Shown here one piece after another: positions 35,001-46,100 of a stretch of DNA of 64,000 nt (within the stretch, counting starts at the first letter, position 1; every line of letters begins with the position of its first letter). The notes beneath the pieces were generated by a model, which was given only the letters and a program-made list of their open reading frames with translations, was not told where the DNA came from and ran no database searches. Source of the stretch: Omphiscola glabra (lineage: Eukaryota > Mollusca > Gastropoda > Lymnaeidae); the NCBI GenBank assembly GCA_964017045.1, contig OZ024809.1:2356001-2420000 (forward strand). Reading direction: 5' to 3'. A program made the position numbers and the translations under genes.

Positions 35001-38000
35001 TAGTTTTTCCTTCTCCTCTTCCCCACCAGGCACTGGGGTGGATGCTGTTGTTGGGGTGGGTGCTGTGGCTGAGGCAGGGGTGGGCTGTCAGAGAGTAGAG
35101 TCCAATATATTTCCGATGATAAAAACGTATGATCTAACGCAACAGGTGTTCAAAAATGAAATATATGCCAGAAAACGTGTCAAATAAAAATGTTAATTTT
35201 TTTTTAAAGAAACAATCAACTTTATTATCCATATTAATATTACATTCTTATTCATAAAATCACATCAATTTATTATGTATATACAAACAATAGAAAGATT
35301 TCTTTATTTGAAATAAACATTTTAATAAAATCTAAAAAAAACTCAGATATAACCAGATAAATATGAATCAATAGGATTAGTTTTAAGAGTAGAGTTGCTT
35401 GGCAAAAAATAATTTTCCGTTTTTTTTTTGTTGTTGAAAAGTTAATTTTAACATCAGCTTTAATTTCAAGTCTGCGTGGACATTATAAAGAAATGGTTTT
35501 ATTTTTAAAAGTTTAATATTAACCCTACAAGTACCGACCTACTTTTTTTGGCCATGAATAGCCTGAGTACCGCCTATTATTTTGCTAATTATTCCCCGTG
35601 GCCCAGACATTATTTTGGAAGGAGCCAAAATTTGATATGTTTGCAAATCATTTTGTAACTTTTTTGTTTTAAACAATTGATAACGACATGTAGAAAATGA
35701 TCTGTTCAGAAGTGGACAAGGGAGTTAAAAATACAAACGTGTTTTGTTCAAACTTTTCATTGGCAATAGCACATTAGGGGATTTTGTGGCCAGCCCAGTG
35801 CCCCGCTGTTTTTACTCCAGTAGATCTAAGCTGGCAATAGGTCTAAGACCTTTCAAACCTACAGGCTCATGAAGGCGCACATTTTGGACTAAAGTAGGTA
35901 CACTTCCTTCAAGAATTTCATGCCCCTCTTCCTCATCAGCATGAGAATCATCTAATCCCAATTTAAACTCAATAATAGTTTCAGAACAAAAGGTTTCATC
36001 AAGCGGGCATAAGTCGTCATCAACAATATTGTTAGGTAGTGCCATGGAAACAACAAATACAGATCAGAACAAAAGGTTTCATCAAGCGGGCGTAAGTCGT
36101 CATCAACAATATTGTTAGGTAGTGCCATGGAAACAACAAATACAGATCAGAACAAAAGGTTTCATCAAGTGGGCGTAAGTCGTCATCAACAATATTGTTA
36201 GGTAGTGCCATGGAAACAACAAATACAGATCAGAACAAAAGGTTTCATCAAGTGGGCGTAAGTCGTCATCAACAATAGTGTTAGGTAGTGCCAAGGAAAC
36301 AACAAATACAGATCAGAACAAAAGGTTTCATCAAGTGGGCGTAAGTCATCATCAACAATAGTGCTAGGTAGTGCCATGGAAACAACAAATACAGATCAGA
36401 ACAAAAGGTTTCATCAAGTGGGCGTAAGTCGTCATCAACAATAGTGTTAGGTAGTGCCATGGAAACAACAAATACAGATCAGAACAAAAGGTTTCATCAA
36501 GTGGGTGTAAGTCGTCATCAACAATAGTGTTAGGTAGCGTCATGGAAACAACAAATACAGATCAGAACAAAAGGTTTCATCAAGTGGGTGTAAGTCGTCA
36601 TCAACAATAGTGTTAGGTAGCGTCATGGAAACAACAAATACAGATCAGAACAAAAGGTTTCATCAAGTGGGTGTAAGTCGTCATCAACAATAGTGTTAGG
36701 TAGCGTCATGGAAACAACAAATACAGATCAGAACAAAAGGTTTCATCAAGTGGGCGTAAGTCGTCATCAACAATAGTGTTAGGTAGCGTCATGGAAACAA
36801 CAAATACAGATCAGAACAAAAGGTTTCATCAAGTGGGTGTAAGTCGTTATCAACAATAGTGTCAGGTAGCGTCATGGAAACAACAAATACAGATCAGAAC
36901 AAAAGGTTTCATCAAGTGGGCGTAAGTCGTCATCAACAATAGTGTTAGGTAGCGTCATGGAAACAACAAATACAGATCAGAACAAAAGGTTTCATCAAGT
37001 GGGCGTAAGTCATCATCAACAATAGTGCTAGGTGGCATCATGGAAACAACAAATACAGATCAGAACAAAAGGTTTCTTCAAGTGGGCGTAAGTCGTCATC
37101 AACAATATTGTTAGGTAGCGTCATGGAAACAACAAATACAGATCAGAACAAAAGGTTTCATCAAGTGGGCGTAAGTCGTCATCAACAATATTGTTAGGTA
37201 GCGTCATGGAAACAACAAATACAGATCAGAACAAAAGGTTTCATCAAGTGGGCGTAAGTCGTCATCAACAATATTGTTAGGTAGCGTCATGGAAACAACA
37301 AATACAGATCAGAACAAAAGGTTTCATCAAGTGGGCGTAAGTCGTCATCAACAATAGTGTTAGGTAGTGCCATGGAAACAACAAATACAGATCAGAACAA
37401 AAGGTTTCTTCAAGTGGGCGTAAGTCGTCATCAACAATATTGCTAGGTAGCACCATGGAAACAACAAATACAGATCAGAACAAAAGGTTTCATCAAGTGG
37501 GCGTAAGTCGTCATCAACAATATTGCTAGGTAGTGCCATGGAAACAACAAATACAGATCAGAACAAAAGGTTTCATCAAGTGGGCGTAAGTCGTCATCAA
37601 CAATATTGTTAGGTAGCGTCATGGAAACAACAAATACAGATCAGAACAAAAGGTTTCTTCAAGTGGGCGTAAGTCGTCATCAACAATATTGCTAGGTAGC
37701 GCCATGGAAACAACAAACACAGATCAGAACAAAAGGTTTCATCAAGTGGGCGTAAGTCATCATCAACAATATCACTAGGTAGTGCCATGGAAACAACAAA
37801 TACAGATCAGAACAAAATGTTTCATCAAGTGGGCGTAAGTCATCATCAATAATAGTGCTAGGTAGCGCCAAGGAAACAACAAATACAGATCAGAACAAAA
37901 GGTTTCATCAAGCGGGCGTAAGTCATCATCAACAATAGTGCTAGGTAGTGCCATGGAGACAACAAATACAGATCAGAACAAAAGGTTTCATCAAGCGGGC

Positions 38001-40162
38001 GTAAGTCATCATCAACAATAGTGCTAGGTAGTGCCATGGAGACAACAAATACAGATCAGAACAAAAGGTTTCATCAAGTGGGCGTAAGTCATCATCAACA
38101 ATATCACTAGGTAGTGCCATGGAAACAACAAATACAGATCAGAACAAAAGGTTTCATCAAGTGGGCGTAAGTCATCATCAACAATATCACTAGGTAGTGC
38201 CATGGAAACAACAAATACAGATCAGAACAAAAGGTTTCATCAAGTGGGCGTAAGTCATCATCAACAATATCACTAGGTAGCGCCATGGAAACAACAAATA
38301 CAGATCAGAACAAAAGGTTTCATCAAGTGGGCGTAAGTCATCATCAACAATATCACTAGGTAGTGCCAAGGAGACAACAAATACAGATCAGAACAAAAGG
38401 TTTCATCAAGTGGGCGTAAGTCATCATCAACAATATCGCTAGGTAGCGCCATGGAAACAACAAACACAGATCAGAACAAAAGGTCTCATCAAGTGGGCGT
38501 AGTTTGTCATCAACAATATCACTAGGTAGCGCCATGGAAACAACAAATACAGATCCGCACAAAAAACTCAGTAATTGGTCAATTTTCACAATTTAAAAGG
38601 CAAAATAAAATTCGACTATTCCCATAACGAATAAACATTCTTCCCGAGACTGTGGTGAAAGGTTATATCCTTGTTTTTGTGTTTTTATTTGATACCCCTC
38701 TATGTGGCAAATAGACGTGCTTGGGCCACCGGGAACCAAATCGGCTGGTGAAAAAAGACGGGCATGGGTCACAGGGAAAAATGTAGGTCATTGCATAAAG
38801 ACGCGCCCGTTACCGGACGGGTTAACATCTTCTTTAATTTCAATTCTGCGTGGACATTTTAAATAATATATTTATTTTTAAAAAAGCTTATTTAACACCT
38901 GCTTTATTTTCAATTCTGCATAGACATTTTAAAGAAATAGTATTAGTTAAAAATAGTTAATTTTAACATCTGCTTTAATTTCAAATCTGTGTCAACATTT
39001 TACAGAAATATTTTTATTTAAAAAAAATTATGTAAACCTTAGAAAGATACAAAATATAATAATATTAATTTCAATTTAATTCTATATGATAAAGATTTAT
39101 ATGTGTCATAAGCTGAGATTTGTTCTTGATATTTACAGGTACTATTTTTATAGCAACAAATCAAGAACAAAAGGATAGAGATATCCGCTTAACTCACAGG
39201 TAGGGAAGGAGCGGATACTGGCGGTGGTGAATCCAGGTCAGGAGGTCGTGGAGGTAATTTTGGTTTAAATTTATCTGAAAGTATTTTCAACACGTGTTTA
39301 TAGGTTTAAAGTGTTGCAGATCTGCTAATTTGTGAGTGAAAGTGTTAGTAGAGTTGGTGGGTAATGTTCAGTCACAGTTAAATTATATGGTGTTAGTAGA
39401 GTTGGTGGGTAATGTTCAGTTACAGTTAAATTATATGGTGTTAGTAGAGTTGGTGGTTAATGTTCAGTCCCAGTTAAATTATATGGTGTTAGTAGAGTTG
39501 GTGGGTAATGTTCAGTCACAGTTAAATTATATGGTGTTAGTAGAGTTGGTAGGTAATGTTCAGTCACAGTTAAATTATATGGTGTTAGTAGAGTTGGTGG
39601 TTAATGTTCAGTCACAGTTAAATTATATGGTGTTAGTAGAGTTGGTGGGTAATGTTCAGTCACAGTTAAATTATATGGTGTTAGTAGAGTTGGTGGTTAA
39701 TGTTCAGTCCCAGTTAAATTATATGGTGTTAGTAGAGTTGGTAGGTAATGTTCAGTCACAGTTAAATTATATGGTGTTAGTAGAGTTGGTGGTTAATGTT
39801 CAGTCACAGTTAAATTATATGGTGTTAGTAGAGTTGGTGGGTAATGTTCAGTCACAGTTAAGTTATACGGTGTTAGTAGAGTTGGTGGGTAATGTTCAGT
39901 CACAGTTAAATTATGTCTAGTTGTAACATGAATGAAGTGTGATCATTTGGACTTATACCAGTGCCTTACATCAGCAGCCAACAGTATTCAGGTCATTATT
40001 TTGATATTGAACTGCAAAATCCAAAAATTAATACTATTTTACTATTTAAAAGCACAAAAGTGTGAAGTTGTACACAGATTAGCCAGGCCTTAGAACATAG
40101 GGTTGCAAGGTCTTACTTTTTTGTAAAGTTTCATTAAAAATTTTTAAAAATTATTTAATACT

Positions 40163-40194
<32 letters not shown>

Positions 40195-43100
40195 CCTTTG
40201 TGATGTATTTTCCCAGTCTAGTATTAAAATTTTAAATAAAGGTTTGAAAATATTTCTTTGTTTTTGAGGGGTTCGAGGGGGATTGTCAATTACCCCAGAA
40301 AATGAAACATGTGGGCTGTTAGAAAAATTAAGACCAAATCTTCACAGACAACTTACCTTTCTGAGATGCCATGGGGTTGACCGTGGGAGACTTGGGAGAT
40401 GTGAGATTACTGTAAGTCTCCTGAAAACTCAACTCTTTGATTCTGTTGTCTGTGAAAAGAAGATTTCAGGTGAAATATAACAGTGACAGGAAATATATAC
40501 ATGCAGCTGCAGTAGGTATGAAATGGTAGACATTTAGGTAGATATGAAATGTAGATATCTAGGTAGGCTTCTTTGAAATGGTAGATGTTCCGTTTTTTTC
40601 AAGAAATGAGACTTTAAATCTTGATCAGCTGAAGTTACCAATGATTTAAATACCATCTTGAATCAGCTGCTTCAAAGGAAAAGTTGAGTAAACATGACAA
40701 ACAAGTTTTCAAGCAACCATTCTGGAAGTACCCAGCCCTATACCTTAAAATTATTGTCTTAAATAAATTATCAGTTTTTATAAAGTGTACTAACTTGTGG
40801 AGACTGAAGCCCTGAGGGGTACTCCAAGGCCATCCTCAAATCTATGATAATACTGGACGAGATGCTCGAGGGACTGATGGAAGGGGCCATCATCTATGTA
40901 GTGAACACAGTTGTTGCGATATTCCTGCCAGAAATGGATTTACACACAATCATTTCATGCATGCTCATTTGTTCATATGTCCACAAAAATGGGCAAAAAA
41001 TTACCAGGACCAAAATTTACACAAGACTTTTTTTAAAGTGCTCACAGTCCATGTTACAAATATAAAGACCAAAAATTGTAAACATGATCACAGACAAAAA
41101 AAAGTCTCTTAAAACTAATACACATGACCAACTCCTCATACACCGGGCAAATATATGGTTAGCCCATAATAATGATGAGTGGAATCAGGCATTAGGAAGA
41201 AACACCTTGACCCTTTAACTCAAACCATCTTGTCACATCGATAAAAACTTTAAAGCATCTTGTCACATTGATAAAAACTTTAATCCATCTTGTCACATCG
41301 ATAAAAACTTTAAACCATCTTGTCACATCGATAAAAACTTTAAACCATCTTGTCACATTGATAAAAACTTTAAACCATCTTGTCACATTGATAAAAACTT
41401 TAAACTATCTTGTCACATTGATAAAAACTTTAAACCATCTTGTCACATTGATAAAAACTTTAAACCATCTTGTCACATTGATAAAAACTTTAAACCATCT
41501 TGTCACATTGATAAAAACTTTAAACCATCTTGTCACATTGATAAAAACTCAAACTGAATTCCTTGATCACCCCCTATGTTGGTCTCACCTTGGTCTTAAT
41601 TTCATAGTGGAAGATGCTTCGCTCTCTGACAAGACTTAACACATGTTGTCCCTCAATGTTTTTATTGGGTCGGATGAGGAACAGGCCACTGGTCATTTGT
41701 TGACTGTTGAAGACGTTCTCAGCTCCCTGAAAGACAAGCTTTTTGTTTCTTATGGCATTTATTTTTTATGCATTTATGGCAAACCCAGGGGATGTGACCT
41801 GCAGTGTGTAAGATGGGTTGTAAGTGGGGTGTGTAAGTAGGGTGTGCAAGTAGGATGTGTAAGGTGGCATTTCAGAGGGTGTGACAAAGAAAACACTGAA
41901 TATTTATCTTATAAAGTTTATCCAACATTTCGTAGGGGGTACAGGGCAAGAGATGTTTGGTACATCCTGGATCATATAGCTTTATAGAGAAAAACAACCA
42001 CCACTGAAATATTATCTATGAGTGTTAAGATAGATCCACACACCAACAAATGATATCAAGTGATGTGTTACCTGGCGGTCCAACTCGGGATGAAACCAAT
42101 CAGATCTGTGCGTATCTACTGGAAGTTCTTTAAAGTTGGCTGTTGATAGGAAATTAACAATTGTCATTATCATTGATGGGAATTTAACAATAGCCATTAT
42201 TAGTCATGGGAATTTAACAACTGTCATTATCATTTCCTTTCTTTTGAATTGAAAATTTTAATATTCATCACATCTTCAAAACAGGCACATAAACAAAGGT
42301 GCATGCCTTAAACAGCCCCCCCCCCCCCCCACCAATCCCAATGTAACTGAAATATGCAGTGTCAGGGACTGTTAAACTTTGAAGAAAATCAATTTAAAAT
42401 AATTGGGTTCACATCCACATAATAACTCCACAAAATCAAACTACCATGCTACACAACTTACCTACGATTCACAAAATCCCTTCCTCATAACTACCTACCA
42501 ACTCCACACAATCCTTTCCACACACCTACCAACTCCACACAATCCTTTCCACACACATACCAACTCCACACAATCCTTTCCACACACCTACCAACTCCAC
42601 ACAATCCTTTCCACACACCTACCAACTCCTCACAATCCTTTCCACACACCTACCAACTCCACACAATCCTTTCCCCACGCCTACCAACTCCACTCAATCC
42701 TTCCACACATGTATCTAACAACTCCACACAATCCCATCCACACACCCACCTAACAATTCCACACAATCCCATCCACACATCAACCTAACAACTCCACACA
42801 ATCCCATCCCCCACACCCACCTAACAACTCCACAAAATTCCATCCACACACCCACATAACAACTCCACACAATCCCATCCACACACACACCTAACAACTC
42901 CACACAATCCCATCCCCACACCCACCTAACAACTCCACATAATCCCATCCACACACCCCCATAACAACTCCACACAATCCCATCCCCACACCCACCTAAC
43001 AACTCCACACAATCCCCTCTCCTATACTGCTCAGCCAACTGGATGGGCGTCGCCTCTGCCTGATCCCTGGGGTAGATGGCAGCACCAGCACTTAATAGAA

Positions 43101-46100
43101 TCTAGACAAAGATTAAAACAGGCAAGATTGATTAAAGTGCTGATCAAATAACAGAAACATTGTGGACAGAAATATAACATTTATCTTTTGATTAGCTTTG
43201 CACATTTTTTATTGCACAGTGTCGCCTGTTGACAGTTTACTTACATTTGCGCACTCTGTGTGACCATGGACAGCAGCTGTATGCAAGGGGACCCAGCTGT
43301 CCAGGGGATTCCTCTCCTGCATGCATGTGCTGTCTTGGTTGATGAGCAGAACAGCGACCTTGTGTTGGTTGGCCTCACAGGCTTTCTGAAGTGTACGACG
43401 ACGTATGTTAGGTGACAAGCACAAACCCACTTACCAGCTTTACGTCTAAACACTATGTCCAATGCATAAAGTGTCTAAACACACTAAAAATTTTTAATTA
43501 AGTTTCTAATCACTATTTAGGTTACCTTGAAAGCATAAACACTACTCAATTCACATAAAGCGTTTAAACACCTAATTTACATATAGTGTTTGTATGTATG
43601 CCAATTTTAAATAAAAAAAAAATGTTGATGGCATACATCCGTCACAATGTGAGGATGGTGTGGACTTTGCGATTATTTTTCGAGGATTTTAAGCTGTTTC
43701 CCCAAGAGCAAATCGCCTTTCTCCACACTGCTGGATAACCCAAGGGAACATCATGTGGATAATACAGCTTGGCACCAGTGGCGTGGCAGGAGTTGTTGGA
43801 ATGTTTCATTGTACCAATGTTATCCGCCTACGAGGCTCCATCTCCAGGGTTTGAATTCAGAGTTTCCTTCTCTTAGATGAGTTGCCGTCCAGGGTTAACG
43901 AGTCCCATCCACACAGGGTGCTGTATTTTTTTTTTGCTTGACTGGGATTTCGTGGGGATGGAACTCCAGACCATCAACTTGAGATTTGCTCAGTTTTAGA
44001 CCACTCGGCCACCCAGCACCCAAATTTAATAAAGACATTAAATACCATCTTATTTACATTGTGTCTAAGAACATTGACATAAATCTTTACAAAGGATGTC
44101 AATGTCAAACCTACATCTACATTCGTCAGAATTTTCAAAATCGTCCAATTTAATTTTAAGTCAATATAATAAGTAGATTTCAGATTTAATAAGATTGCAG
44201 AATAAATGATAAAAAATGTTGTTCTTCCAGTCCATAATTAGTCAGAAGTATTTGCACTATTTTGGTCATATAAAATGACCACTAGGTTCTACATATCTGA
44301 CCACTTGACCCTTACGTGTTTAAAAATGTTCTAATTTTACTGTACATAAAGTGTAAAGGCACCATCCAATTTAAATGAAGACTCTAAATGTTGTCCTATT
44401 GACATTAAGTGTCTTAAATCACTATCCAACTCACATGAAGTGTCTTAAATGACTATCTGACTCACATGACATGTCTCAAATCACTATCTCTCACATGACA
44501 TGTCTTAAATCACTATCCAACTCACATGACATGTCTTAAATCACTATCTGACTCACAAGAAGTGTCTTAAATCACTATCCAACTCACATGAAGTGGTGTG
44601 GCCCCCTCTCTGTTCTTGATTTTGATATTGGCACCAAATCGCAGGAGTAGCCTGACCGTCTGGTCCAGTCCCATGAAGGCAGCATCGTGTAGAGCTGTGG
44701 AGCCTGCGGAGTCCCAGTTGTAAAGCCTTTAAATCCCTTGGGAAAGTTAACTATTAAATCCCTTGGGGACGTTAACTGTTAAATCCTTTGGGGAGGTTAA
44801 CTATTAAATCCATTGGGAAAGTTAATTGTTAAATCCCTTGGGGACGTTAACTATTTAATCCATTGGGGAAGTTAACTATTAAATCCCTTGGGGAAGTTAA
44901 CTATTAAATCCCTTGGGGAAGTTAACTACTAAATCCCTTGGGGAAGTTAACTATTAAATCCCTTGGGGAAGTTAACTATTAAATCCCTTGGGGAAGTTAA
45001 CTATTTAATCCCTTGGGGAAGTTAACTACTAAATCCCTTGGGGAAGTTAACTATTAAATCCCTTGGGGAAGTTAACTATTAAATCCCTTGGGGCAGTTAA
45101 CTACTAAATCCCTTGGGGAAGTTAACTATTAAATGCCTTGGGGAAGTTAACTACTAAATCCCTTGGGGAGTTAACTATTAAATCCCTTGGGGAAGTTAAC
45201 TATTAAATCCCTTGGGGAAGTTAACTATTAAATCCCTTGGGGAAGTTAACTATTAAATCCCTTGGGGAAGTTAACTACTAAATCCCTTGGGGAAGTTAAC
45301 TACTAAATCCCTTGGGGAAGTTAACTACTAAATCCCTTGGGGAAGTTAACTACTAAATCCCTTGGGGAAGTTAACTACTAAATCCCATTTAGTTTAAAAC
45401 AAAGATTTAATGTATTTAAATAAAACTAAAAAAGTGTTTATAACATTAAACGAAGAAGGTTAAAATTCTTAGCCACAACACGATACAAACCGTTAGAATT
45501 CTTAGCGTCCAAATCAGGCCGTAGCGGGTGATTAATAATTTTTTTAGCAAGATCTTCTCTTTCTGCCAAATGAAAAAACACAAAAAGCTGTTGAAAGAAT
45601 TTTCAATACAAAAATAAAGATGGTTTAAGTAATGTGAATTGTGGCAACTGATGAAATGAGTTGTTTGACTAGCTTCCTTCTACAAGATAATGCTCTATAT
45701 CAGTGGTTCTCAACCTTCCTAATGCCCCGACCCTTTAATACAGTCCCTCATGTTGTGGCGACACCCAGCCATAAAATTATTTTTGTTTCTACTTCATAAC
45801 TGTAGAGTATATGTGTTTTCAGATGGTCTTAGACGACCCCTGTGAAAGGGTCGCTACCCACAGGTTGAGAACCACTGCTCTCTATGATGCAGGTTGGAAA
45901 GACAGACTAGACTGAAGGAAAGATTGAGCTTCCTTCTACAGGACAAATAAATAGTTATATTAATGCTGTCTGTGATGCAGGTTGGAAAGACAGACTAGAC
46001 TGCAGGAAAGATTGATTGCATGATTTGAGTTTTACTTTCTAAAATAGCCTTGTGGAGAATGTTGGTTGGCCCATCTTTGCGGACTTTGGCCGGGGGGAGT

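Larger units (their letters stand above)
35523..38821 (-). mobile_element. piggyBac-family relic flanked by TTAA, swollen by an internal array
   Basis: TTAA at 35519-35522 is followed by CCCTACAAGTACCGAC, and GTTACCGGACGGG is followed by TTAA at 38822-38825. Both ends therefore start CCC next to TTAA, as in piggyBac. Inside is the N-terminus of a transposase-like ORF on the minus strand and about 30 copies of an 84-bp piece of its start. The catalytic part of the transposase is absent. About 3.3 kb, between shark exons 12 and 13. Confidence 0.8.

Noticed and set aside
39336..39920. 194-codon frame [16 protein letters not shown] repeated
   Set aside because: 48-bp minisatellite within a shark intron, antisense to the gene.
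43011..43016. GATT|GTGTGG as donor of shark exon 7
   Set aside because: Phase fits, but the consensus is poor and it drops five residues that complete an ankyrin helix; TTAG|GTGGGT 15 bp on is better.
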